Origin: Nonlabens ulvanivorans
GTDB lineage: Bacteria > Bacteroidota > Bacteroidia > Flavobacteriales > Flavobacteriaceae
Assembly (NCBI RefSeq): GCF_000755285.1
Contig: NZ_BBMK01000001.1
Span: 992,001 to 1,056,000 of the forward strand
Direction: 5' to 3'
DNA length: 64,000 bases
Positions within the stretch are counted from its first letter, which is position 1; the number at the start of each line of letters is the position of its first letter. Below, in pieces: positions 18,741-27,936 of the stretch. The translations under genes and the position numbers were made by a program. Under the pieces are notes generated by a model. The model did no database searches and was not told where the DNA came from. It saw only the letters and a list, made by a program, of their open reading frames with translations.

Positions 18741-20016
18741 ATGGGAATAGGAGATAAGCCTAAGTTTGATATCTATATCATATTAATCTATCTAGCATTA
18801 ATTATGATAGGTTGGTTAACAATCTATTCTGCAGCACAAGTACCACTATACAATGGTATTCTGGATATGGATCAGTTGTACGGCAAGCAAATCTTATGGA
18901 TTGGGTTAGCGTTTCTAATTATCAGCTTCATACTAGCAATGGATGTAAAGTTTTTTGAACGTTTTGGAAGTATTATCTATATCATTTCGCTTTTATCACT
19001 ACTAGGTTTATTTGTTTTTGGAAAGGAGCTGAATGGAGCAAAATCTTGGTATTCTTTAGGAAGCATGACACTGCAACCCAGTGAATTTGCAAAAGCGGCC
19101 ACAGCTCTAGCCGTTTCAAAATTAAGTGGTATTAATATTTCACTTAAAAATACTAAAGACCTACTACTAGTAGGTCTTATTATCGCGTTGCCAGCCTTAT
19201 TCATTATACCACAGCCAGATCCAGGAAGTGCATTAGTTTATGGGGGCATTTTTCTTTGCGTTGCATAGAGAAGGTTTATCCTTGTGGTACCTCAGTCTGG
19301 TATTAGTAGCGATAGGTTTGTTTTTAGGAACTTTAGTTTTAGGAACATGGTGGATTGCATTGATTATTTTACTAGCGATGACTATTATTTACTTGCTTTC
19401 GCGAAAGCGTAGACACAAAGCAAGATTGCCTAAACCTAGAATCCTTCTTTTCTTAATCATATCTGGTGTATGTGTATTGTATTCTCTTTCTACAAATTAT
19501 ATATTTAATAATCTGTTAGAAGATCGACATAGAAACCGTATAGATATTGTGTTGGGTAGAGTAGAAGATAATCAAGGTGTAGGTTATAATATTAATCAAA
19601 GTGTTATAGCTGTGGGAAGTGGTGGTTTTGTTGGGAAAGGACTTTTAGAAGGTACACAGACACAAGGTGGATTCGTTCCAGAGCAAGAGACTGATTTTAT
19701 CTTTAGCGCCATAGGTGAAGAATGGGGATTTATAGGTGCGTCATTAGTCATTATATTATTTATGTCTTTATGCTATCGACTGATCATTATGGCCGAAAGA
19801 CAGAAGAATCAGTTTGCTCGTATTTATGGTTATAGTGTAGCAGGGATTTTCTTCATACACTTTTTTGTTAATATAGGAATGGTGTTAGGTCTATTACCAA
19901 CCGTAGGAATACCGTTACCGTTTATGAGTTATGGCGGTAGTGGTTTATGGGGTTTTACTATATTATTATTCATTTTTGTGAAATTAGATGGTCATAGAAT
20001 GAGCTATGAGCATTAA
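18741..20016 (+). CDS. rodA: Rod-shape-determining protein RodA, SEDS glycosyltransferase (frameshift at 19242-19246)
   Basis: A multi-pass SEDS protein of about 424 residues that polymerises lipid II glycan strands with PBP2. It shows LQPSEFAKAATAL, QPDPGSALVYG, the FIFSAIGEEWGF loop and the C-terminal GIPLPFMSYGGSG. As read it stops after DPGSALVYGGIFLCVA. The run at 19242-19246 is G5; G4 restores VYGAFFFALHREGL and the full frame. A palindrome at 19395-19409 encodes LSRKR in the cytosolic loop (LLSRKRRHKARL). The break is probably a sequence error. Confidence 0.9.
19395..19409. repeat. palindrome copy, 15 of 16 bp
   Basis: GCTTTCGCGAAAGCG in rodA, read as LSRKR in a cytosolic loop. Confidence 0.9.
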
Positions 20017-20025
20017 TAAGTTGTC

Positions 20026-20850
20026 ATGAAGATTTTAAAAGTCTTATCGCACGTATTTATAGTCATTGTATTGACACTAATTACTCAAGTAGGTGGATTG
20101 ATATGGATTTTAGTTTTTGGCTATTTTAAGTATTGTAAATCAAATTGGATTTTATGGAAAAGGCTTAGTGTTTTCTGTGTCGTTTACATCTTTTCTATCT
20201 TTACTATAGTACCTATAACGGCTAGTATCGATAATCGTAAAATGTTGCCACTGTTTCATGAAACCATACGGCCACATAATATGGGGGGGTACGTTCTGTT
20301 ATGTCGCAATTATGTGCGCTATGATTTGTACACAGTTCTAGAAGATGTTTCTGCTATCTATAAAGAATCACAATATAATGGATTGCAATTGGTGTACCTA
20401 GATGCAGGCTTTCCTTTCATAAATGGTTGTCCATTATTACCACATCTAAGTCATAATGATGGGCGCAAAGTGGATGTGGCTTTTGTATATAAGGATGGAA
20501 CTAGAGCTTCTCATTACAATTTGAATCCTTCGTTAATTGGATACGGAGTTTATGAAGAGCCTCGAGAAAATGAATTCAATCAAACACAAGCTTGTGAAGA
20601 TGCTGGCTACTGGCAGTATGGTTATGCTAAAGCGTTAGGATTTAATGTTGATAAAGATGTGTCGTTAAATGAACAGCTTACCAAACAACTAATAGAGCAA
20701 ATACAGTCGCATCCTAAGGTGCAAAAGGTATTTATCGAACCTCATTTAATCAAACGCTTAAATATTAGAAATATAAATGCTAAATTGAGGTTCCATGGCT
20801 GTCATGCGGTAAGGCACGATGATCATATTCATTTTCAATTAGTTCCTTAA
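20026..20850 (+). CDS. membrane-anchored putative LAS-type metallopeptidase
   Basis: 274 residues. Two N-terminal hydrophobic segments (about 8-32 and 46-66) precede an extracytoplasmic domain. That domain contains SHNDGRKVDVAF near 149-160 and HDDHIHFQLVP at the C-terminus. This spacing of H-x(6)-D and a late HxH resembles the zinc site of LAS peptidases (MepA, VanX, D-Ala-D-Ala carboxypeptidases). Together with its place 9 bases after rodA it suggests a wall-trimming enzyme. Function is an inference from motifs; overall similarity is not recognised. A G7 run lies at 20283-20289 (NMGGY). Confidence 0.5.
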   Translation: MKILKVLSHVFIVIVLTLITQVGGLIWILVFGYFKYCKSNWILWKRLSVFCVVYIFSIFTIVPITASIDNRKMLPLFHETIRPHNMGGYVLLCRNYVRYDLYTVLEDVSAIYKESQYNGLQLVYLDAGFPFINGCPLLPHLSHNDGRKVDVAFVYKDGTRASHYNLNPSLIGYGVYEEPRENEFNQTQACEDAGYWQYGYAKALGFNVDKDVSLNEQLTKQLIEQIQSHPKVQKVFIEPHLIKRLNIRNINAKLRFHGCHAVRHDDHIHFQLVP

Positions 20851-20857
20851 AACATAG

Positions 20858-21685
20858 TTACCATCCTTTACTACTATTGGAAGCCTCTAGTTGATTCTCT
20901 ACATTATCAGGCATTTGAGCAAAGAAGTCAATTCCCGTTAGTCTTTCAATTTCATCTACTGATGTAACATATTCGTAAATAGATTTACTGCTGGCTTGAT
21001 GAGGCATTAGAAAGGCAAGTATTTTCCCGTCATCGTTATTATCTTGTCTATAAATTATTTTATAAAAAGCAGATGGTACCGTCACGTTTTCTGTACCTAT
21101 TTCATCCATGTTACCTTTAAAAACAGGTCCTGTTACTACATAAAGTTCATCATATCGTTTTGCATAGTAACGTGTTTTTTGTTCTAGACGATTCCATATA
21201 CCAGCGTTAAATTCGTGTTCTTGCGGACTTATGTTGGATGTTAGAAAGGTTTCTTCATATACTTTTTTACTTCCAGTTCTATCACCGGCTGGCACTAAAT
21301 GTCCTCGATCATATCCGCTTTTTTTGTAATTGCGCCAGTGTGCAGCACCGGTTTTTACCATATTGTCAATTTCAAAATAGGGTCTTTTATAATTGTTATT
21401 AGTAATATCGCTTTCTCTTAAGATGTGAGCAGTCCACTCGGCTTGCTCATGCTTTTCACTATAAGATAGGCTATAGGTGCTATGGTGTATTACTTGATTT
21501 GTGGAACTAGGTAAAAAGTCTTTGCGTGATAATGGTTTAAATCCATCTGCGTCTTGTTCTCGTGATGTTTGTAGATCTTCTTGTTCAAGTATATGTTGTG
21601 AGGCATCTTCATTGCGTTGTGTTTCATAAAAATAAAAACAAATCGCTATAACAACTAGTATTATAGCATATACTGATTTTTTCAT
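20858..21685 (-). CDS. DNA/RNA non-specific endonuclease (NUC/ββα-Me family)
   Basis: 275 residues with an N-terminal signal or anchor helix (SVYAIILVVIAICFYFY). The catalytic DRGHLVPAGDR motif is followed by SNISPQEHEFNAGIWNRLEQ, containing the metal-binding Asn of Serratia-type nucleases. It should act outside the cytosol, degrading extracellular DNA/RNA for phosphate or nucleotides. It converges on the preceding gene with a 7-base gap and sits one base from the permease gene on the same strand. Confidence 0.88.
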   Translation of the reverse strand: MKKSVYAIILVVIAICFYFYETQRNEDASQHILEQEDLQTSREQDADGFKPLSRKDFLPSSTNQVIHHSTYSLSYSEKHEQAEWTAHILRESDITNNNYKRPYFEIDNMVKTGAAHWRNYKKSGYDRGHLVPAGDRTGSKKVYEETFLTSNISPQEHEFNAGIWNRLEQKTRYYAKRYDELYVVTGPVFKGNMDEIGTENVTVPSAFYKIIYRQDNNDDGKILAFLMPHQASSKSIYEYVTSVDEIERLTGIDFFAQMPDNVENQLEASNSSKGW

Positions 21686-21686
21686 A

Positions 21687-22724
21687 TTAAGTAGTTTTTA
21701 CATCTAGTGCATCTCTTAATGCATTTCCTAAAAGCATGAATGCCATTACTAATGTCATGATGGCTATTCCAGGTACAAGTGCAAGGTAGGCTTTATCTAA
21801 AATGATGTATTGGTAATGATCTTTTATCATACTACCCCCCCAACTGGGCATAGGCGGTTGCGCTCCTATTCCCAGAAAACTTAAACCACTTTCTATAAGA
21901 ATCGCTGCTGCAAAGTTTGCTGCACTAATAACAATTATGGGTGCCATGATATTGGGCAATATATGTCTTGATATAATGCGATAACTGTTGAATCCTAATG
22001 CCCGTGCTGCGGTTACATACTGGTATTCTTTTGCAACAATCATTTGTCCACGCACAACTCTGGCAACTTCTACCCACATGGTGAGTCCTACCGCTATAAA
22101 AACTGTAAAGAAGCCTTTTTCTAAAGCAATGCTTATAGCAATAACCATTAATAGAGTAGGGATGGACCAGGTAACATTAATCAACCACATAATTATGCTG
22201 TCTACCATTCCACCAAAATATCCTGCAATAGCTCCTAAAGTTATCCCTATTGCTAAGGATATAAAGACGGCGATAAAACCTATAGAGATACTAATTCTAG
22301 CACCAATAATCATGCGGCTTAATAAATCACGGCCGTATTTGTCAGTACCAAGTAGATATGTTTTATGAGAGGTATACCTTTCGCGAAAGCGTGATAAATC
22401 TATCCCATCTGCCACGGCAAAGTTTGCATCAACAAATGCCAGTGGTGTACCATCAACATTATAGGGCCTATAATAGCTCCTGCCGTTTTCAATTTTTAAT
22501 TCTGAATAAGGTAATTCTTCTTGATTTGATTTATGACCATTCCACCAATCCCAAGTACCTCTGGGCAGGCTAGTTACGGGAAGTACTAATATGTCAACTT
22601 CAAAACCTGGTGGTTGTGAGTGAATAGAGAGATGCATTTGATTTGCATATGCTGTGTTGTCCGGTGCGATAACATAAGCAAATAAGGCAATTACTATATA
22701 AAAGGCAATCACGCTTAAACTCAA
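21687..22724 (-). CDS. Dipeptide/oligopeptide ABC transporter permease (DppC/OppC type)
   Basis: 345 residues from a TTG start. An inner-membrane permease with six helices, the EAA loop (YQYVTAARALGFNSYRIISRHILPN) and the C-terminal GLSFLGIGAQPPMPSWGGSM. The usual end is PSWGSM, so the C7 run at 21835-21841 seems to add a glycine. No ATG fits the N-terminus: the open frame extends upstream through SSAPKIQAEFWGVL without one, so the true start may be non-ATG or hidden by another indel. Partner subunits are not adjacent. A palindrome at 22378-22391 encodes RFRER. Confidence 0.85.
   Translation of the reverse strand: MSLSVIAFYIVIALFAYVIAPDNTAYANQMHLSIHSQPPGFEVDILVLPVTSLPRGTWDWWNGHKSNQEELPYSELKIENGRSYYRPYNVDGTPLAFVDANFAVADGIDLSRFRERYTSHKTYLLGTDKYGRDLLSRMIIGARISISIGFIAVFISLAIGITLGAIAGYFGGMVDSIIMWLINVTWSIPTLLMVIAISIALEKGFFTVFIAVGLTMWVEVARVVRGQMIVAKEYQYVTAARALGFNSYRIISRHILPNIMAPIIVISAANFAAAILIESGLSFLGIGAQPPMPSWGGSMIKDHYQYIILDKAYLALVPGIAIMTLVMAFMLLGNALRDALDVKTT
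22378..22391. repeat. palindrome copy, 14 of 16 bp
   Basis: CTTTCGCGAAAGCG in the peptide permease gene, read as RFRER on the minus strand. Confidence 0.88.
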
Positions 22725-22791
22725 AACGCCCCAAAATTCCGCTTGAATTTTTGGAGCGCTAGACTGGTTAATGATGCCGATTTATGTGACA

Positions 22792-24941
22792 TTAATTTTT
22801 AATAGTAGATACTCCTGCATTTTGAATATTAGATACTTTCAAATCTTTGAGTACATTAATTGCTTCTGCAAGATACACATCTTGAGAAAGACTCTTGTGC
22901 CAGCGTTCTCGCTTTTCTGCAAGTAAGCTATCTTTTGCAATTAATTCTTTTTCATAATTAACATATTCAAAAGACAAATCGTTTTTATAGTCTTCTAGTT
23001 TTTCAAACCTTTCTGTTTCTTTTTCTAGACGATGAAGTCTTTCTTTGTAAGCTGCATAGTTTAATGGCACTATACTTTCTTCTCGTTGCTCACTCATCCA
23101 TTTTGCATTTTCATCGATAAGATTAAATGTCTCGTTTGCATTAATTCTTGCTTGAGATTTTGCTATTGTACTATTAAAATCTATATACTTATTAAATTTA
23201 GTATATGTTGCTGCCGGAATTTCATCATATGGCAGTGGGAATTCTTCATCACGTTCACCTATTTCTATATAACTATAACGGTCTGGAGTAATGATATCAC
23301 TTTTTACACCTTCTAATTGTGTGCTTTTTCCATTGATTCTATAAAATTTTTGAGTCGTTAATTTAATTGCTCCCAAATCGCCTAAATCGCTATTGCGCAC
23401 CCATCTATTTAGATCCTCAAAATTTTGAACAGTTCCTTTTCCAAATGTTTGTTTAGACCCAATGATTACAGCACGTTCATAATCTTGTAATGCTGCTGCA
23501 AGAATCTCTGAAGCACTTGCAGATAATTCATTAACCATAATTACTAATGGACCATCCCATATAATGCTAGGATCGTCATCACTGTAAGTTTGGGTGCGTT
23601 CATTCTTAAGAGCAACTTGTACAACAGGTCCTTTTTCTATAAATAGTCCTGCCATTTCTATTACTTCTCTTAACGATCCACCACCATTATTACGTAGGTC
23701 TAATACAAGGCCATCCATACCTTGCATTTTTAAACGCTCAATTTCTTTTTTAATATCATCTCCAGACGCACGACCGTTTCTATTTTCCATGTCAAAATAA
23801 AACTTAGGTAGATTTATTAATCCATAGTTAATACTGCCTTCTGGATCTTTTACAATTACTGATTTTGCAAAAGTTTCTTCTATTTCTACTATATCACGGG
23901 TAAGTGTGACATCTTCTATAGTACCGTCAACACGCTTTAGTGTTAATATTACTTTAGTTCCTTTAGGACCTTTAATAAGATCTACAGCGTTGCTTATGCG
24001 CATTCCGACAATACTTGTTGCTACAGTATCACTTTCTTGTGCAACTTTTAAAATAACATCACCTACTTCTACATCTTGACTTCTCCATGCTGGTCCACCT
24101 GATATTATTTCTAACACCTTTATATAGTCCATTTTCTTCTGTAGACGAGCGCCTATTCCTTCTAATTTACCACTCATAGCAGTGTCAAATCTGTCTTTAT
24201 TTTGTGGTGCAAAGTAACTGGTGTGAGGATCAAAATAAGCCATTACACTATTAAGATACAATGAAAAATAATCTAGTCTTTCAATGTCTTTACTAAAGTC
24301 AAAGTTCTCTTCCATAGAACGTTTCACTTCATCACGCACTTCTTTTTCAATGGCGCTGGCAGTTTTTCTCTCATTTTCAGACTTTTCTTCCTGCTCTTCC
24401 ATTTTATCATAATAACTGCCTAGAGCACTTAATTTTAATAGTTTACGCCAGTGGTTTTTAAGCTCTTTTGAGTCTTTTGCGTATGGGATTTTTTCATAAT
24501 CCGTATTCATGACTTCATCTTTATTAAAGTCAAAAGGCTCTTTGATAACATCAGCAAATAGTTTTTCAGCTTCTTTACGTCGTTGCTCTAATCTTTCATA
24601 AGTAAGAGTGAATAATTGAACTCTGCTATCTCTTATCTCATCATCAAGCAAAAATTCATAATTAGCAAATTCTTGATAATCAGACTCTAGGAAGTATCTC
24701 TTTGCAGGGTCTAAGTCATTAATGTAATTTTTAAAGACCTTTTGTGAGAATTCATCTGTTAGATCAGCAGGTGAGTAATGGTTGCGTTGCAACACATGTG
24801 ATATAAGATTTACTAAAAGCTCTTCTTTATCCTTATCTCCTGGATCAATATCTTTAGTAAAACTACAGCTAGCAGTAGCTGCGAGTAAAACTAATATGCA
24901 ATCGCCACGTTATTTTTTATAAAATTCATAAGTCCTTTCAT
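22792..24941 (-). CDS. prc: Carboxy-terminal (tail-specific) processing protease, S41 (frameshift at 24897)
   Basis: A periplasmic protease of about 716 residues. A PDZ domain lies near the middle (GIGARLQKKMDYIKVLEIISGG). The S41 core has DLRNNGGGSLREVIEMAG and the Ser-Lys dyad in ELSASASEILAAAL ... SKQTFGKGTVQ, and a C-terminal helical extension follows. The first ATG in the intact frame (24795) is too late. Restoring one T at 24897 connects it to NNVAIAILVLLAATASC, a lipoprotein leader starting at 24929 or 24941. It probably trims envelope proteins at their C-termini. Confidence 0.88.
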
Positions 24942-25051
24942 TTGTCTATTCTAGTCATGTAAAAATCGTGCCACTTTACATTGCACAATGTATAACAAGA
25001 GATTGATATGCTATCGCTAATTTACTTAATTTTAACCTCGATAAAAATTTT

Positions 25052-25834
25052 ATGGAAAACATTAAAAAACCTCTTATTCTAGTTACTAATGATGACGGTA
25101 TCACGGCTCCCGGAATAAGAATGCTAATAGAAATTGCAAGAGAATTAGGCGAGGTCGTTGTAGTAGCGCCAGACAGTCCGCAAAGTGCAATGGGTCATGC
25201 AATAACCATTAATAATACTTTACATGTAAAAGAATTTAAAGAGCATAATCATGATCATAAAGAATACACAACTAGCGGTACACCTGTGGATTGTGTTAAA
25301 ATGGCTAGCCACGAGATTCTAGATCGAAAACCAGATTTGTGCCTTAGTGGTATCAACCATGGTAGTAATAGTGCAATTAATGTTATTTACAGTGGTACAA
25401 TGAGCGCAGCTGTTGAGGCCGGTATTGAAGGTATACCAGCTATAGGATTTTCATTATGTGATTATGACCACGATGCAGATTTTGATGCCGCAAGACCATT
25501 TATAAAAACAATTATTGAAAATGTTATTCATAATGGAATGGCAAGAGGTGTTGTATTTAATGTAAATATTCCCAAAGCAAAAAGGGGAGAAATTGAAGGG
25601 ATAAAAATATGTCGTCAGGCAAATGCCTATTGGGTTGAAGAGTTTGATAAACGTACTAATCCATATGGTAAGGATTATTACTGGTTAACAGGTAAATTTG
25701 TAAATGATGATAAGGGAGAAGATACTGATGAATGGGCACTAGCTCATAACTATATATCTATTGTGCCTACACAATATGATCTGACTGCGCATCATTATAT
25801 AAGTGAACTTAATACTTGGGATTTTGGTAATTAA
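25052..25834 (+). CDS. surE: 5'/3'-nucleotidase SurE
   Basis: A 260-residue metal-dependent nucleotidase acting on nucleoside monophosphates. The metal site VTNDDGI is near 12-18, and VVVAPDSPQSAMGHAIT, SGTPVDCVK and LSGINHGSNSAINVIYSGTMSAAVEA are all diagnostic. Length is normal. It diverges from prc across a 110-base gap and overlaps the start of the next small membrane protein gene by 32 bases. Confidence 0.93.
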   Translation: MENIKKPLILVTNDDGITAPGIRMLIEIARELGEVVVVAPDSPQSAMGHAITINNTLHVKEFKEHNHDHKEYTTSGTPVDCVKMASHEILDRKPDLCLSGINHGSNSAINVIYSGTMSAAVEAGIEGIPAIGFSLCDYDHDADFDAARPFIKTIIENVIHNGMARGVVFNVNIPKAKRGEIEGIKICRQANAYWVEEFDKRTNPYGKDYYWLTGKFVNDDKGEDTDEWALAHNYISIVPTQYDLTAHHYISELNTWDFGN

Positions 25835-26126
25835 AATTATTAAAGGTTTTCTTTTAGGCCTTATTGCAAATTTTATAGGGACATACTTATATATTTATTT
25901 CTTTGCACCTTACAGTTTTGAAACAATGATGGAAAGTGCTGTAGAAAAGGGATTTATGGGTGGACTTATTGGTCTAGGGGGGGCAGTATTAAATCTGTTG
26001 CTGTTTTTCTTTTTCCTGACTACAAAAATTTATAAATTTAAAAAAGTAGCGCAGCCTTATGAAGCACGTGGTGTTTTAATGGCCACCATACTGGCAGCAC
26101 TAGCAGTAATGTACTTTGAATTCTAG
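25803..26126 (+). CDS. small membrane protein, unknown function
   Basis: 107 residues with three hydrophobic segments and FFAPYSFETMMESAVEKGFMGGLIGLGG between the first two. Small proteins like this commonly sit between surE and lpxB in Flavobacteriaceae. Its start overlaps the surE 3' end; a later start is possible. The G7 run at 25977-25983 gives GLGGAVLNL, while related proteins, as I recall, have one glycine fewer. No function is known. Confidence 0.6.
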   Translation: MNLILGILVIKIIKGFLLGLIANFIGTYLYIYFFAPYSFETMMESAVEKGFMGGLIGLGGAVLNLLLFFFFLTTKIYKFKKVAQPYEARGVLMATILAALAVMYFEF

Positions 26127-26129
26127 AAT

Positions 26130-27245
26130 ATGAAATATTATATCATTGTAGGTGAGGCTAGTGGTGATTTACACGGGTCTAATCTCATGAAATCCTTGCG
26201 TCAACAAGATGCACAGGCACAGTTTAGATTTTGGGGGGGTGGTGACCTTATGGAAGCAGTAGGTGGCGAGCAAGTGATGCACTATAAAGAACGTGCAATT
26301 ATGGGCTTCACTGAGGTGATTAGGAAACTAGGCACAGCTCTCAAAAACATTAAATATTGTAAAGAAGACATTGCTCGATACCAGCCAGATGCACTCATAT
26401 TTATGGATTACTCTGGATTCAATCTACGCATTGCAAAATGGGCAAAACCGCAAGGGTTTAATACACATTACTATATAAGTCCGCAGGTATGGGCATCTAG
26501 AGAAAGCCGTGTAAAAACGATCAAGGAAAATATCAATTACATGTATGTGATACTGCCATTTGTAAAAGATTTTTATGAGCAGAAGCATAACTATCCCGTT
26601 GATTTTGTAGGACATCCTATCATAGACGCAATAGATCAACATAGACAGGTTAATCATGTTGAATTTTTAAAAGAATTTCAATTAGACGATAGGCCACTAA
26701 TTGCACTTTTACCAGGTAGTCGCAAGCAAGAAATTAGTAAAATGCTAGGTGTAATGTTGCAAATGGTAGATCAGTATCCTGACTATCAATTTTTAATTGC
26801 AGGATCACCAGGTCAAGATGCTGATTTCTATAAACCTTTTTTAAGTAAGAATGTAACCCTAGTAATGAATCGCACATACGATATTTTAAGCCTTTGTCAT
26901 GCTGCACTAGTTACATCTGGTACGGCAACATTAGAAACGGCATTATTTAAGGTGCCACAAGTTGTATGTTATAAAGGCAGCTCAATATCTTATCGTATCG
27001 CAAAGTTGATTATAAAGTTAGATTATATATCCCTGGTGAATTTAATTATGGATAAGATGGTTGTTACAGAGTTGATTCAGAAGGATTTTAACGCTACAAA
27101 CCTTAAAATGGAGCTTGATATGATACTTAAACCTACACAACGCAATCGTATTTTTGCCGACTATTATGAACTTGAAAAACGTCTAGGTGGCATAGGTGCT
27201 AGTGATAAAGTAGCTTCTTTAATTATTAAAAACTCACAGAAGTAA
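26130..27245 (+). CDS. lpxB: Lipid-A-disaccharide synthase
   Basis: A 371-residue GT19 glycosyltransferase joining UDP-2,3-diacylglucosamine and lipid X in lipid A synthesis. Seen: VGEASGDLHGSNLM at 7-20, YISPQVWASRESRVKTI, VDFVGHPIID, ALLPGSRKQEI and TSGTATLETALFKVPQVVCY. The G7 run at 26233-26239 gives FRFWGGGDLM; the form I know is RFWGGDLM, so one glycine near 36-38 is probably extra. It starts 4 bases after the membrane-protein gene. Confidence 0.93.
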   Translation: MKYYIIVGEASGDLHGSNLMKSLRQQDAQAQFRFWGGGDLMEAVGGEQVMHYKERAIMGFTEVIRKLGTALKNIKYCKEDIARYQPDALIFMDYSGFNLRIAKWAKPQGFNTHYYISPQVWASRESRVKTIKENINYMYVILPFVKDFYEQKHNYPVDFVGHPIIDAIDQHRQVNHVEFLKEFQLDDRPLIALLPGSRKQEISKMLGVMLQMVDQYPDYQFLIAGSPGQDADFYKPFLSKNVTLVMNRTYDILSLCHAALVTSGTATLETALFKVPQVVCYKGSSISYRIAKLIIKLDYISLVNLIMDKMVVTELIQKDFNATNLKMELDMILKPTQRNRIFADYYELEKRLGGIGASDKVASLIIKNSQK

Positions 27246-27246
27246 T

Positions 27247-27893
27247 ATGATGATGATGTTCTCGCTTTCGCGAAAGCGTATTTCCAAAACTAATTTTAAA
27301 AGGACTCTTTTTATAGTATTAACCAGTGTAATACTTCTAGGAATCTCATCTTGTAAAAGCACCAAGCCTAGGATTGTAACTACCAAAAAGGAAGCCGCAA
27401 AGCGTTATCCAAATAGAGAGTACACGCCAGCAAGAAAAACAGAAACAGAACCTACAGTAAAAACCGTTTCTACCACAACACCATCGCCAGTAGATGAAGA
27501 AGTGACAGCGCCAAGACTAAATGACGTCATTGAAACAGCGCTAAGTTATCAAGGCACAAGATATAAATATGGAGGTAGCTCAAGCAGCGGCATGGATTGC
27601 AGCGGCCTTATTCACATAAGTTTTAGAGAGGCTGGTAAATCTGTGCCACGTACCAGTTCAAGTTTATTTAATGCAGCTAGCTCAATTGATTTTAAGAATG
27701 TAGAAAAAGGTGATTTATTATTCTTTGCTACTGGGAAAAATAAAACACGAGTAAATCATGTAGCCTAGTGGTTAATACAACACCTGCCGAAATCAGTTTT
27801 GTGCATTCTACCACTTCTCGTGGCGTGATTGTTTCTACTATGAATGAAGGTTACTGGCTCAATGCATATTTAAGTGCTGGTAGATTAGAGTAG
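27247..27893 (+). CDS. NlpC/P60 peptidoglycan hydrolase (frameshift at 27763)
   Basis: An exported cysteine peptidase of about 215 residues. After a basic N-terminus and lipobox-like ILLGISSC, a Pro/Thr-rich linker leads to the NlpC/P60 domain with YKYGGSSSSGMDCSGLI (catalytic Cys). The frame breaks at 27763. Adding one G gives RVNHVGLVV with the catalytic His, followed by a second strand and EGYWLNAYLSAGRLE. The palindrome at 27263-27278 encodes SLSRKR at the very N-terminus, just ahead of the leader. It probably cleaves D-Glu-diaminopimelate bonds. Confidence 0.85.
27263..27278. repeat. palindrome copy, full 16 bp
   Basis: Exact copy at the N-terminus of the NlpC/P60 gene, read as SLSRKR. 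Confidence 0.95.
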
Positions 27894-27936
27894 GATATTT
27901 CTTTATATTTTAAATTTATTTTGTTAACTTCATCTA

